The notes beneath the pieces are model-generated. The model saw only the letters and a program-made list of their open reading frames with translations. It searched no databases and was not told where the DNA came from. 64,000 bases of DNA from VAZQ01 sp035293945. Lineage in GTDB: Bacteria > Pseudomonadota > Alphaproteobacteria > Rhizobiales > Xanthobacteraceae. The stretch is from positions 558,001-622,000 of the forward strand of contig DATGLV010000024.1 in assembly GCA_035293945.1 (NCBI GenBank), in the 5' to 3' direction. Made by a program: the position numbers and the translations under genes. Shown here piece by piece: positions 25,255 through 34,105 of this stretch (its first letter is position 1; every line of letters begins with the position of its first letter).

Positions 25255-26067
25255 TCAGCCGCCGAACTTGAAATTGAGGCCGAAGCGCGCGACCTGATCG
25301 ATATAGTTGTGGGTCACCCCGATACTGTCGGCAAACGCCCCGGTGCTCGGGATGGTGGTGTTCACATCCTTGATGGCGACAAAGAGGTACTCGGCCTTGG
25401 CCGAGATATTGTCGGTGATCGCGTATTCGAAGCCGGCGCCCACCGTCAAGCCCGGCTCGGTCGTGCTGCCGCTCGTCGAAGTGATCAACGCGTTGCCGTT
25501 GTGACCCATCGTGTCGCTGGTCTTCAGCGTCTCGAAGGCAAAGCCCGCGGTGATGAACAACAGGCTGCGGTCGCTGATGACGGTCGTGCCCCAGCGCATG
25601 CGCAGCGTCGAGAGGAACGTGGCCTCGACCGAGTTGGTCATCTGGTCGCCGGCGCTGATGACCGGAATATTGCTCAAGGTGCGTGAGGCCGTGCCGCCCA
25701 GCCAGTTGGCGTCAACCTCGATGCCGAACACCCCGCCGCTGCCTTCGAGATTGTAGCCGGCCTGCACGCCGCCGATGAATCCTTCCGGATGCAGCGTCAC
25801 CGGAGAGGCGGCGTCGATAGCGGCTCCGGCGGCGGTGCCGAGGCCCTCGAAATTAACATCGGTTGAGGTGGTGATCTTGTCGCTGCCCCAGTGGCCGCCG
25901 ACATTGCCGCCGATATAGAACCCAGTCCAGTCGTAGGTGCGTATGATCGGGACCGGCGCCTTATAGCTGGGCGCCTCGATTCCGAGATCGGCCGCAACCG
26001 CCGGAACGCCCGTACCGCACAGACCGGCCGCAATCAGCGCCACGCTTCCCGGCAGCAGCTTTCGCAT
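25255..26067 (-). CDS. outer-membrane beta-barrel protein (Omp25/31-like)
   Basis: 270 residues from the ATG at 26067 (MRKLLPGSVALIAAG). Signal peptide about 1-25 (VAADL). The mature protein begins with the typical segment YDWTGFYIGGNVGGHWG. Alternating beta strands follow (GFIGGVQAGYNLE, GIEVDANWLGG, LRMRWG, GAGFEYAITDNISAKAEYLFV), and it ends RFGLNFKFGG with a terminal aromatic strand. This is the eight-stranded barrel family seen in Brucella and Bradyrhizobium. A second barrel of the same family is at 48938. Confidence 0.88.
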   Translation of the reverse strand: MRKLLPGSVALIAAGLCGTGVPAVAADLGIEAPSYKAPVPIIRTYDWTGFYIGGNVGGHWGSDKITTSTDVNFEGLGTAAGAAIDAASPVTLHPEGFIGGVQAGYNLEGSGGVFGIEVDANWLGGTASRTLSNIPVISAGDQMTNSVEATFLSTLRMRWGTTVISDRSLLFITAGFAFETLKTSDTMGHNGNALITSTSGSTTEPGLTVGAGFEYAITDNISAKAEYLFVAIKDVNTTIPSTGAFADSIGVTHNYIDQVARFGLNFKFGG

Positions 26068-26190
26068 GTCTCCACGCCCCCTGATTTGCCCTTTGGGCAG
26101 CATTGAGACGGGATGGTACATCGCAATGCCGCCGGTGGCTGTTGCAGCAGGGCAACAGAGGCGAGGAATCCGCCGGTCCTTACAACCGGA

Positions 26191-27000
26191 TTATGACGGA
26201 GCCCGGTTGCGGCCGACCCTTACCTCGATCCGGTCGCGCGGAATATTGGGATCGGCCAGAGCGCCGTTGCGCTGCATGAGCCCGGCGTCGGCCAAGGCCT
26301 TCACCAGCATGGCGACCGGCCGCAGCACGCTCGGCGCGGTGATCTGGCTGGCGTTGACCATCAGGGAGAGGCCGACGGGCTCCTTATTGTAAGTGGCCTC
26401 GGCTACTCCGCTTTCAGGGAAATTCCAGCCGGCGGCGCGCAGCACCGTGACGAGCTCCTCGGCAATGCTTTTGCCTTCGGCATCGCCCGCAATGCAGACG
26501 ACCGAGAACTTCTGGCCACGGAAGGGCGACAAGAGGCCGATGATGCTCTTCTTCTGGGCTTCGGTCAGCCCGCGCGGAGATCGCTCCTGCAGGCGCGCCA
26601 CCTGCTCGGAGGTGCGCGCGAGCGGGTCGGTCGTCGGCTGCGGCTGGGCTTGTGGCTGGACTTGCGGCTCGTCTTGCGCCGGTGCGGGCATGGGCGCCGG
26701 CTCGGCCTTCTTTTCGGCCTCCTCCTCAGCCTCACGGGCGCGCAGGGCTGCCGTAATCGCCGCCTCCTGACGCGCCTTGGCGTCCGCCAGATCCTGCTCC
26801 GCCTGCTTGGTGCGCAAATCCGCGGCGGCCACGGCCTGCTCATCGCGCAGGCTCACCAGGGCATCCTTGCGCCACCCGTAGGCCTTGGAAAGGACCTCGC
26901 AGCCAACGAGCAGGATCAAAAACGCGAATCCGGCCCAGAAGAAAATGTCGCCCCATTTGGCGGCGCCCTCGATCGAGTTCCAGCCGGGCCACCAAGTCAT
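26191..27000 (-). CDS. membrane-anchored coiled-coil protein (269 aa)
   Basis: Start at 27000 (MTWWPGWNSIEGAAKWGDIFF). One transmembrane helix near 20-37 (FWAGFAFLILLVGCEVLSK). It is followed by a coiled coil with KxEQDLADAKARQEAAITAALRAREAEEEAEKK character (about 50-105), a Pro/Gln linker, and a C-terminal alpha-beta domain (about 140-245) with FSVVCIAGDAEGKSIAEEL and GWNFPESG. That last domain resembles the sensing or partner domain found in several rhizobial membrane proteins. Function unknown. Confidence 0.7.
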   Translation of the reverse strand: MTWWPGWNSIEGAAKWGDIFFWAGFAFLILLVGCEVLSKAYGWRKDALVSLRDEQAVAAADLRTKQAEQDLADAKARQEAAITAALRAREAEEEAEKKAEPAPMPAPAQDEPQVQPQAQPQPTTDPLARTSEQVARLQERSPRGLTEAQKKSIIGLLSPFRGQKFSVVCIAGDAEGKSIAEELVTVLRAAGWNFPESGVAEATYNKEPVGLSLMVNASQITAPSVLRPVAMLVKALADAGLMQRNGALADPNIPRDRIEVRVGRNRAPS

Positions 27001-27350
27001 GTCGTCACCCTTCACGAGCTCCCTTTGCGAGCCGCCTCGTGCGCCCCTCGGGCGCCCCAAGGCCTGGCGGCTCATTATTGCGTCGGCGCGCAAGATAGCA
27101 GACCGCGCCGGACTGTCAGCATTGTCGCCTCAATATTGCGCATGCGGTCTTGGACATGCATGCACGAGCCGATGCTGGCTTGGCTCGCGCCGACACCGCG
27201 GTCGGCTCTGCCGGACAAGCGGCCGCTTCCAAGAGCCCTGATGGCACGATCAACTCGCCGTGATTTGGGCTGTTTGGTAGATTTTGTCGTGCTGCCGCCC
27301 GGATTGTCGGCTCATCTTGGGAAGAGCCGGGCGAACATGCGCAAACAGCC

Positions 27351-28214
27351 ATGAGCAACGGACGCGAATTGGTGCCGCCGCGTTTGGTCGTGCGGCAGGT
27401 GGCGGACTGGCACGGCGTGCGGGCCGAGACCATCAAGCTTCTATGCGCTCAGCCGCTCGAGTTTCATCGCATCGAGCAGTCGCACCTGCTGGTCGCCCTG
27501 GAGCAGGCGCAACGTTACGACGGCGAGACTTTGGTGGAGGGGCTGCCCAAATCGACGCGGCGTGATCTCGCCCACAAGCTGACATTCATCCCCTCCGGAT
27601 GCGCGTTCTCCGGCTGGATGAAACCGCGCGTGTCGCTGGAAGCAACCCTGTTCTACTTCGATCCGGCGATGCTGAGGTTCGACGCCGGGCGCGATGCTGC
27701 GGCGACGGCCCGCCCGCGGCTGTTCTTCGAGAACGAGAATATCTGGCAGACGGTCGCCAAGCTGAAGCCGCTGATCGGCAGCGCCGATAGCGTCGACCGG
27801 GCCTATGCCGAGGCGCTCAGCTTGGTGCTTGCGCACGAGATCACACGCCTCGAGGATGAGGCCATCGGCCTGTTACCCGTGCGCGGCGGGCTCGCCGCCT
27901 GGCAGCAGAAGCGCATCGTCGAATTCATCGAGGCGCATCTGGCGGAGGATCTGCCGCTCGCCGCGCTCGCAACTCTCGCGCAACTCTCCACCTATCACTT
28001 CGCGCGCGCTTTCAAGCGCTCGTTCGGGATTCCGCCACACCGGTATCACACCAATCGCCGCGTAGAGCGGGCGCGCGCTCTACTAGCGAATCCGGCCATT
28101 GCTGTGGCCGATGTCGCAGTCGAGGTCGGGTTCGGGGGAGCCAGCGCGTTCTCGGCGGCCTTTCGCAAGATCACCGGGCAGACGCCCACCGACTATCGCC
28201 GCGCCCTTGCCTGA
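27351..28214 (+). CDS. AraC family transcriptional regulator
   Basis: 287 residues. The C-terminal about 100 residues carry the two helix-turn-helix motifs of AraC/XylS proteins: LAALATLAQLSTYHFARAFKRSFGIPPH and VADVAVEVGFGGASAFSAAFRKITGQTPTDYR. The N-terminal domain does not look like the sugar-binding cupin. Its ligand is unknown. Divergent from the coiled-coil membrane protein gene, with about 350 bp between them. The target genes are not evident. Confidence 0.88.
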   Translation: MSNGRELVPPRLVVRQVADWHGVRAETIKLLCAQPLEFHRIEQSHLLVALEQAQRYDGETLVEGLPKSTRRDLAHKLTFIPSGCAFSGWMKPRVSLEATLFYFDPAMLRFDAGRDAAATARPRLFFENENIWQTVAKLKPLIGSADSVDRAYAEALSLVLAHEITRLEDEAIGLLPVRGGLAAWQQKRIVEFIEAHLAEDLPLAALATLAQLSTYHFARAFKRSFGIPPHRYHTNRRVERARALLANPAIAVADVAVEVGFGGASAFSAAFRKITGQTPTDYRRALA

Positions 28215-28562
28215 TCGACGAAGCGGCCCCGCCGAGACCGGCGGAGCCGCCTCTGGCCACGTGACGGCCCCCTCAATTCCCGCGTCGACGCGGGAATGGG
28301 CTGGTTGAAGAGGCCGTCGCGCCGTCCCCCCGGACGCGTTCGTGGCCGCTACCGATCCCCTCCCGTCTCAGGGAGGGGTCGCGCATGATCTCCCATACGC
28401 CTTCACCTGCTCGGGATCATGCTTGTTACCGGTGACCGTCACGCCTTCGTCGGCACTACTGCATCATGAACGCGGTGCAGAGAGTGCAGCCGCGCGGCTC
28501 GCGCACGCTGCCAGACCTGCGGGCGCGATTTCGCGCACCTACGAAATCAGTAACGCAGCCGT
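28215..28562. other. intergenic with one perfect palindrome
   Basis: No gene is supported. At 28276-28297 there is a perfect dyad ATTCCCGCG-TCGA-CGCGGGAAT, a unit that is common between genes of Bradyrhizobium-type genomes. It may serve as terminator for the AraC gene although no U-run follows. Confidence 0.5.
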
Positions 28563-29003
28563 TTAGTCGCACACCCATATGCGGCGATAGCGCCAACCGA
28601 GGTGCGTGCGCACGCGCACGACCTCCCAGCACGCGTACGGATCATAGCTGTCCGCATAGGTCTCGATCCCGAATGCGAAGCTCGGGAAAAAGCGGAAGTG
28701 CCGGAAATGGTCGCGATCGTGATCATGATCGTGATCGCCGTCATGGTCGTGGTCCATATGGTCGCGGTCCACGCGCATCTGCGTGTTGCGGGACACATCG
28801 CGGGGCACGAATCCCTGGCCGGGGCCCGACCGCGTTGCCGTCATGCCGCCGCCGCCGCTCATGCCGCCGCCGCCGTGCATGCCGCCACCGCCACCACCAC
28901 CACCTCCTCCTCCTCCTCCACCCATGTGTGCCTGAGCCGAGGCCACCAGGGCGACGCCCAATGTGACCGCCGAGACTAGTCCGATAACCGTTGCTCTGAG
29001 CAT
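28563..29003 (-). CDS. exported poly-Gly and His/Asp-rich protein
   Basis: 146 residues from the ATG at 29003 (GAGGAGAACTTCC upstream). Signal peptide 1-24 (ASAQA-H). Then HMGG and a run of Gly, a Met/Gly/His stretch, a His/Asp-rich segment (HMDHDHDGDHDHDHDRDH) that could bind metal, and a conserved-looking end CWEVVRVRTHLGWRYRRIWVC. The end motif W-x-x-V-R-V-x-T-x-x-G-W-R-x-R-x-x-W-V-C is shared by several small exported rhizobial proteins. Function unknown. Confidence 0.65.
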   Translation of the reverse strand: MLRATVIGLVSAVTLGVALVASAQAHMGGGGGGGGGGGGGGMHGGGGMSGGGGMTATRSGPGQGFVPRDVSRNTQMRVDRDHMDHDHDGDHDHDHDRDHFRHFRFFPSFAFGIETYADSYDPYACWEVVRVRTHLGWRYRRIWVCD

Positions 29004-29189
29004 GGAAGTTCTCCTCGATGAAGTTGCCGTGCTCGCTGTTCGCCGCCGCGCCTGGGACAACCACCAGCGTCCGCCCAGCAGCACTTGCAGGCTATACCGG
29101 CGCGAAAATCGCTGACCCGACCGCCTTGCTGGCTTCTCTGCGAAATTGCGCCATCATGGCGCAGTGGGCGACAGCGGGCGCCGCAATTG

Positions 29190-29201
29190 CGCAATATTGC
29201 G
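29190..29201. promoter_or_regulatory. perfect palindrome CGCAATATTGCG upstream of the phage-type promoter
   Basis: A 12-bp perfect palindrome lies 30 bp upstream of the TTGACG box at 29231. Its position would suit an activator or repressor site, but no protein can be named. The second promoter of this type (34860) does not have it. Confidence 0.35.
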
Positions 29202-29230
29202 ATAGTGGCGGCAATATCTGATTGGTGCGA

Positions 29231-29261
29231 TTGACGCGTAACCGCAAATCAGATTATTTGC
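29231..29261 (+). promoter_or_regulatory. promoter with palindromic operator GCAAAT-N6-ATTTGC (locus 1)
   Basis: TTGACG (29231-29236), a 17-bp spacer and TTATTT (29254-29259) form a sigma-70-like promoter. The palindrome GCAAAT-CAGATT-ATTTGC (29244-29261) overlaps the spacer and -10. The same arrangement is found at 34860-34890, with only one change in the palindrome centre, and the following AAATTGAAA-TCA is also shared. A transcript would start near 29266 and run into two terminators before the gene at 29402. Confidence 0.65.
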
Positions 29262-29282
29262 AAAATTGAAAATCAGGAACCG

Positions 29283-29316
29283 CGCCCGGCCGGGAAAAAT
29301 CTCGGCCGGGCGTTTT
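29283..29316 (+). terminator. intrinsic terminator in the leader of the YPDDW cassette
   Basis: Perfect 10-bp stem CGCCCGGCCG/CGGCCGGGCG (29283-29292 with 29303-29312), 10-nt loop, then TTTT. It begins 24 bp after the -10 of the promoter at 29231. Nothing coding lies between, so it looks like a promoter-proximal terminator that must be overcome for expression. Confidence 0.7.
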
Positions 29317-29353
29317 CGTGTCGGCTCAAGCCGAACTCCACCAAGAACCCAGC

Positions 29354-29379
29354 AGGCCCGGATCACCGGGCCTTTTTTT
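29354..29379 (+). terminator. second intrinsic terminator, 22 bp before the YPDDW gene
   Basis: Perfect 8-bp stem AGGCCCGG-atca-CCGGGCCT followed by a run of six T. It ends only 22 bp before the ATG at 29402. With the terminator at 29283 it forms a tandem block between promoter and gene. A small palindrome TCGGCT-ca-AGCCGA (29321-29334) lies between them. Confidence 0.75.
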
Positions 29380-29401
29380 GTGCCCAAAGGAAACAGAATT
29401 C

Positions 29402-30262
29402 ATGCAGGCAAGTTTCACGTCGACATTCGATCCGTCCGGCTCGTCCCCGCAGTTAGGTCAAGCACCTGATCCCACCTCCAACGGCTGGGCGCCTTCGACA
29501 CAGACGAGCCAGTCAGACGGCTATCCCGACGATTGGGTTGAGGCCGACGGTTACCCCGACGACTGGATCTCTCCTGCGGCGACCCAATTTGACGATAGCT
29601 ACCCTGATGATTGGATCAGTCCGCCGGCCCCGGCGACCGCGAATTCCTATCCGAACGATTGGCGAGGATCGGCACCGCCAGCGGGACTCGAGGGCTACCC
29701 AGATAGTTGGATTGGTTCACCTTCCGCGGCGGGTGGTGACAACTACACCAACAACTCGAACGGTCTCACGCAAGATCTCGAGCCCGATGGGTATCCGAAC
29801 GATTGGATTACTTCCGGACAGTGGGGAGGCGCATCCGGCGGCTCGGATTGGCCGCAGCCGGGTTTGGTGCAACGCGCCAGTGATGAAGCCAGGGCGCGCC
29901 CCGGCTGGGTTCTACCCGTGCCGCAGTCGGGCTGGGAACCGTGGGCAGATCAGTTCATCAAGGGATTGCAAGGCATTTTCAATTATTTCAGGTCACGCGG
30001 TCGAGGTGGCTTTGGTGGTGATCGAGGCAGCGGTGACGAATGTTTCGATAGATGGCAGGAGGAACGTGGCCGGTGCGACCGGTTTGGTCAATTTGACCCG
30101 ACAACTGGTCAAATTGACGACTGGTACGTGCAGGCTTGTCGAGCACGGGCCGATGACCGATATACTCTTTGCCTCCGAAATGATGGACGTCCAGATCCAG
30201 AGGAACCAGGAGAATTCGGCTGGAAGGACATCCCTCGCGACGATCCCGCGAGGAGACGATAG
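29402..30262 (+). CDS. YPDDW-repeat protein with Cys-rich C-terminal domain
   Basis: 286 residues, no signal peptide. Residues about 40-138 carry six repeats YP(D/N)(D/S)W (GYPDDWV, GYPDDWI, SYPDDWI, SYPNDWR, GYPDSWI, GYPNDWI) and one decayed unit, spaced by Ser/Pro/Ala linkers. A hydrophobic/Trp-rich middle (GWEPWADQFIKGLQGIFNYF) leads to a C-terminal domain of about 75 residues with ECFDRWQEERGRC, ACRARADDRYTLC and PDPEEPGEFGW. I recognise this last pattern from uncharacterised rhizobial proteins. The start is at 29402 (AAAGGAAACAGAATTC). First gene of a three-gene cassette. It could be a secreted effector or toxin-type protein, but no catalytic motif is recognised. Confidence 0.7.
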   Translation: MQASFTSTFDPSGSSPQLGQAPDPTSNGWAPSTQTSQSDGYPDDWVEADGYPDDWISPAATQFDDSYPDDWISPPAPATANSYPNDWRGSAPPAGLEGYPDSWIGSPSAAGGDNYTNNSNGLTQDLEPDGYPNDWITSGQWGGASGGSDWPQPGLVQRASDEARARPGWVLPVPQSGWEPWADQFIKGLQGIFNYFRSRGRGGFGGDRGSGDECFDRWQEERGRCDRFGQFDPTTGQIDDWYVQACRARADDRYTLCLRNDGRPDPEEPGEFGWKDIPRDDPARRR

Positions 30263-30314
30263 TCAGGCGGGCCCAACTTGTAAGTCGCTTCCGACATACG
30301 GAAGGTATCCGCCC

Positions 30315-31139
30315 GTGCATTTATGCGAGGACCGGTTTGTGGGTGACTCTGAGGATTTCGATCGCACCGTTAGAGGAGCTATTAGTTGGTGTCACGATCT
30401 TTACCGGTCGGGCAATCGCGGCGCCGACGTTATTCGCGCCTTTGAGGAGAGAATTAGAGCTGAGCCGGATTTGGCGACGCTGAAGGCGTTGCGATTCATG
30501 CTTGACCTTGAACGCGCGGCGCAGCGCAAGAGGGCGCTGGCGGAAGCTGCCGGCCGGCCCGACCCGGTCGACGAGATGTTTCGCTGGATTAGTGTTGTCG
30601 ATCGAATTATGCCGGGCATCTCGAGGTTTGACCGGATTACACCGGGCATGGACAGGATCGCTATAATTCAAGCGCGCCTCAATCGCGAAAGGGACGCGGC
30701 GGTGCGGCGTGAGCTGAATCTCATCTTGGCGCACCAATACACAATATTGTTCGAGTTCACCGTGTCGGAGACCATATATCTCGAGCTTTTCCACGACGAG
30801 GCCGAAGACCCCATACCGCTGATCAAATTGGCCGAGCAAAAATTCTATTTTGAACAGCTCTACGAAGCCGCGATACGCATCATCGATCAGGCAGTCGACG
30901 TGGCTTATCGTTCCGGGAATTTTCGTCGCAATGCGCTGAGCGTGAAAGCAAGAATTGCTTTGGGGATGAAAGACTACAAGACTGTCGAGGGTGTGTTGCA
31001 AGAAATCATGGCTCTCGAGTTCGAGCCCGGCAACGTGGATACGGGGATCATGCGCGACTTTTTCGAGCGGCTGCCACCCGATAGTATCGATCGCGATGTC
31101 GCAAGTCGATACGGCGAGCACTCTCGGTTTCCGTTGTAG
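30315..31139 (+). CDS. helical repeat protein of unknown function, second gene of the cassette
   Basis: The frame runs to the TAG at 31137-31139. The start is uncertain: a GTG at 30315 (GGAAGG upstream) gives 274 residues, while ATGs at 30153 or 30180 would overlap the previous gene by 80-110 bp. All-helical, TPR-like content: RAFEERIRAEPDLATLKALRFMLDLERAAQ, RRELNLILAHQYTILFEFTVSETIYLELFHDE, and a run resembling two to three TPR units to the end. No signal peptide or membrane helix. Its strict position between the YPDDW gene and DUF3658 suggests a joint role, perhaps as partner or protective protein. Confidence 0.65.
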   Translation: MHLCEDRFVGDSEDFDRTVRGAISWCHDLYRSGNRGADVIRAFEERIRAEPDLATLKALRFMLDLERAAQRKRALAEAAGRPDPVDEMFRWISVVDRIMPGISRFDRITPGMDRIAIIQARLNRERDAAVRRELNLILAHQYTILFEFTVSETIYLELFHDEAEDPIPLIKLAEQKFYFEQLYEAAIRIIDQAVDVAYRSGNFRRNALSVKARIALGMKDYKTVEGVLQEIMALEFEPGNVDTGIMRDFFERLPPDSIDRDVASRYGEHSRFPL

Positions 31140-31142
31140 CTG

Positions 31143-31379
31143 ATGAGCGTTCTATCCCCGAGCGATATCGACACTGCAATTCTCTCATCCGCCCATACGC
31201 AATGGCGGAAGGTGGCGATGATCATCGCCAAGGTGCGCAACGAGGCAGAACGTTGCGGGGCTACCGCCGACGAGCGCGTCATCGCGGAGCGGATCTCAGC
31301 GCTCGTCGGAAGTGGGCAGCTCGAAGCGCAGGGTAACCTGTCGACTTGGCGGCAGAGCGAGGTGAAGCTGCCGGGCTAG
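31143..31379 (+). CDS. DUF3658-type protein, third gene of the cassette
   Basis: 78 residues beginning MSVLSPSDIDTAILSSAHTQWRKVAMII and ending GQLEAQGNLSTWRQSEVKLP. This fits DUF3658, a winged-helix-like family of unknown function that in rhizobia often appears as a short stand-alone protein. It begins 3 bp after the stop of the preceding gene, so the two are translationally close and surely one transcript. Confidence 0.75.
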   Translation: MSVLSPSDIDTAILSSAHTQWRKVAMIIAKVRNEAERCGATADERVIAERISALVGSGQLEAQGNLSTWRQSEVKLPG

Positions 31380-31395
31380 CAGGAAAGCGTGCCGC

Positions 31396-32751
31396 CTACG
31401 CCGCCGCGCTCTTCGCCATCGCCGGGGCTTGCGGGAACGCCAGCGTCACACGCAGGCCCGGATGGTTGTCGCCAAGCTCGAGCCGCGCATTGTGCAGGTC
31501 GGCGATCGCCTTCACCAGCGTGAGGCCGAGGCCGGTACCGGGGGTCGAACGGCTCGCCTCCAGGCGGACGAAGCGCTTGAGGACCCGCTCGCGGTCCGCC
31601 GCCGGCACGCCCGGGCCGGTGTCGCACACCATCGCCTCAACCCCTGCATCGTGGCTTGTCGCCATCAGCGAGATCACCGCGCCGGCGCCGGCATGACGGA
31701 TCGCATTCTCCACCAAGTCGGCAAAGGCTTGAGTCAACAAATCGCGGTCGCCGGTTATGAGCAGCCCGGAGCCGATCTTGGTCTCGAGCCGCTGGCCAGC
31801 CTGCTCGGCCTCCGGTCCGTAGGCGTCCGCCACCGTCTCGATCACCTCGGATAAATCCACCAGATCGAAGCGCGCGCGCCGGGCGCCGGCCTCGATCTCG
31901 GCGATGCGCAACAGTGCATCGAATGTGGCGATGATCTGCTTTGCCTCGGCGGCGGCCGAGCGCAGCACCATCTTGGATTCGGCTGCGGAGGTGCCTTCCG
32001 CCTCCGCCAGCCGATGCAGCAGGCGCGTCATCGGTGTCTTCAGGTCGTGCGCCGCATCGGTGGTGATCTGCCGCGTGGTCTCGATCAGGCCGGTCAGGCG
32101 GTCGAGCACCGTGTTCACTGACGCGGACACGCGGTCGAGCTCGTCACCCGAGCCGGCGAGGGGGAGGCGCCGTGTCATGTCGCCGGATGCGTAGGCATTG
32201 AGCGCGACCTCGGTACGCCCGAGGCGGCGATCGATCCGCCAGGCGATGACGAGCGCGCCGGCGAGGCCCGCCATGAGCACGAAGGCGAGGCTCCAGAGCA
32301 GACCACTGGTCAGCGCCTCGCGGGAATCCTCCACGATATCCATGCCCTCGCCGACCGAAAGGTAGAGCTGGCCGACGCGCCGGCCGTAGACCATCACGGT
32401 CATGGACCGATATTCGGGCTCTTCCTGCAGCCCGACACTGTCGGCTGGGATTTCTTGCCAGCCGACGAAGGGCGACAGCCCGCGCTCGCCGTAGATCAGC
32501 TTGCCGTCCGCATCGAACAGCGCGGCGACCCGCTGGCGGCTCGAGGATGACAGCACCTCTTCGGGCGGCTCACTGGCCAGCCGCGCCGCCATCGCATCGG
32601 CACCGGCAACGATGTTGAGGCGCAGATGGTCGACGATTTCCTGGCGCACCAGCGTATAGGTCAGCGCAAAGGCGGCCACCACCGTGCAGGCGAACAGCCC
32701 GAGGAAGAGCAACGCGATGCGGACGGCGCCGGAACGGTGGAGCGCAATCAT
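31396..32751 (-). CDS. sensor histidine kinase (two-component system)
   Basis: 451 residues. TM helix near 12-32, periplasmic sensor (about 33-150), second TM helix near 152-173, HAMP, HisKA with AAHDLKTPMTRLLHRL (phosphorylated His), then N box LVENAIRHAG, G1 CDTGPGVP and G2 GTGLGLTLV. It overlaps the response regulator gene by 4 bp (ATGA), so they are translationally coupled. Signal unknown. The periplasmic sensor has no cysteine or clear metal cluster. Confidence 0.92.
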   Translation of the reverse strand: MIALHRSGAVRIALLFLGLFACTVVAAFALTYTLVRQEIVDHLRLNIVAGADAMAARLASEPPEEVLSSSSRQRVAALFDADGKLIYGERGLSPFVGWQEIPADSVGLQEEPEYRSMTVMVYGRRVGQLYLSVGEGMDIVEDSREALTSGLLWSLAFVLMAGLAGALVIAWRIDRRLGRTEVALNAYASGDMTRRLPLAGSGDELDRVSASVNTVLDRLTGLIETTRQITTDAAHDLKTPMTRLLHRLAEAEGTSAAESKMVLRSAAAEAKQIIATFDALLRIAEIEAGARRARFDLVDLSEVIETVADAYGPEAEQAGQRLETKIGSGLLITGDRDLLTQAFADLVENAIRHAGAGAVISLMATSHDAGVEAMVCDTGPGVPAADRERVLKRFVRLEASRSTPGTGLGLTLVKAIADLHNARLELGDNHPGLRVTLAFPQAPAMAKSAAA

Positions 32752-33449
32752 CGTTTTCGCGGGCGATCGGCGGACGGCGGCGCATCGAGGATGTACCCCA
32801 TCCCGCGTTCGGTCCTGATCAGTGGCACGTCAAAGGGCCGGTCGACCTTGGCGCGCAGCCGGCTCACATGCGTTTCCACAATCGACGATTTGGGGTCGAA
32901 ACGGAAATCCCAGACCCGTTCGAGCAGCATCGTGCGCGTCATCAATCGACCGCGATTGCGCATGAGCACTTCCAGGAGCTTGAACTCGCGCGGCATCAGG
33001 TCGATGACCTGGTCGCCGCGGCGCACCTTGCGGGCAACCACGTCCATCACCAGGTCGGCGACCTGGAGCACCGTCGCCTCTCCGGCAATCGGCGGCCGTC
33101 GCGCCAGGGCATTGAGCCGGGCAACGAGCTCGGAGAAGGCGAACGGCTTGCCGAGGTAATCGTCGGCGCCCGCTTCCAGTCCTTCGACGCGATCGTCGAT
33201 GCCGCCGCGCGCCGTAAGGAACAGGATCGGCGTCTTCACGCCAGCGCTGCGCAGTGTCTTCACCAGGGCCATGCCGTCGAGGCCCGGCAACATGCGGTCG
33301 ATCACCGCAGCGTCGTAGGTCACCGTGGTGGCGAGCACCAACCCCTCGCGGCCGTCACCCGAATGGTCGACCTCATGCCCGGCCTGGCGCAGACCCTTCT
33401 CAACGAAGGCGGCGGTGGGTAGATCGTCCTCGACAAGCAAGATCTTCAT
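32748..33449 (-). CDS. OmpR/PhoB-type response regulator
   Basis: 233 residues from the ATG at 33449 (MKILLVEDD); an ATG at 33458 is an alternative. Receiver: acidic pocket EDD, phospho-Asp in AVIDRMLPGLDG, Thr in FLTARG, Lys in LGKPF. C-terminal winged helix of OmpR type (LMPREFKLLEVLMRNRGRLMTRTMLLERVWD; HVSRLRAKVD; TERGMGYIL). First gene of the two-gene regulator-kinase operon. Targets unknown. The adjacent phage-type cassettes have their own promoter type. Confidence 0.93.
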   Translation of the reverse strand: MKILLVEDDLPTAAFVEKGLRQAGHEVDHSGDGREGLVLATTVTYDAAVIDRMLPGLDGMALVKTLRSAGVKTPILFLTARGGIDDRVEGLEAGADDYLGKPFAFSELVARLNALARRPPIAGEATVLQVADLVMDVVARKVRRGDQVIDLMPREFKLLEVLMRNRGRLMTRTMLLERVWDFRFDPKSSIVETHVSRLRAKVDRPFDVPLIRTERGMGYILDAPPSADRPRKR

Positions 33450-34105
33450 GGCGGCCAATATACGCGTATCGCGGCGTTTTCGCCCGGCTCCTCAACCGGG
33501 AAGACTTTCCCCTAAGGTCTTGGTCTATCAACCAAATCGCGGCGACCCGATCCGCCTTACAAAATTGTATAGTTGCAGAAAGGTGGCCGAAAGTCCTTGG
33601 GGTCAGGTAAGGCTTGCCTGAAGCGGAGAAGAATATGTCAGCGGTCAGGCAGCGCCGGTGCAGGGTTCCCCAAAGGTGTATCGGCGCCAAACCGCGTGAC
33701 TCTGAACTTGCTGCACCAAACTTGCTGGTGGTCCCGGATCGGCGCAGGGTGTCTGGCGTCGGCTCCGGGCCACTAGCCTACCTCTCCGGCAGACGATCCT
33801 CAACAAAAAGCGATCTGCTCGATCTGTCGGCGCGCCGCAGTGGCGGCGAATCACGCCGCAAAATCGGCGCTCCATTGCGCCGAAGCCGGCCCGCAATCCA
33901 CCTGACCTTCGCGGGAATACGCGTACTGCAGCGAGGCCGGTAATAGAGTGGGTTGCCTTGATCCGCGCGAGCGTTCCTCCCGCGGCAAATTGTGGACCAC
34001 GCGACGGCAGCATGGCGCGGCGCTCGGCGCGCGACCATAGTGGTTCTGATCTTCATCTATACGAAGCCGAGCCGATCAATTTGCATCTTGATGTCCTGAG
34101 CGCCC
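33450..34105. other. intergenic, no supported gene (656 bp)
   Basis: This holds the promoter region of the two-component operon (AT-richer around 33540-33580) but no convincing coding frame. Several open frames of 90-120 codons exist on both strands without family features or ribosome binding sites. No repeat was recognised. Confidence 0.4.

Noticed and set aside
29538..30152. N-terminal extension of the second YPDDW-cassette gene
   Set aside because: It fully overlaps the YPDDW gene in another frame, and its translation is rich in Arg and Thr with no pattern; the supported part starts after 30153.
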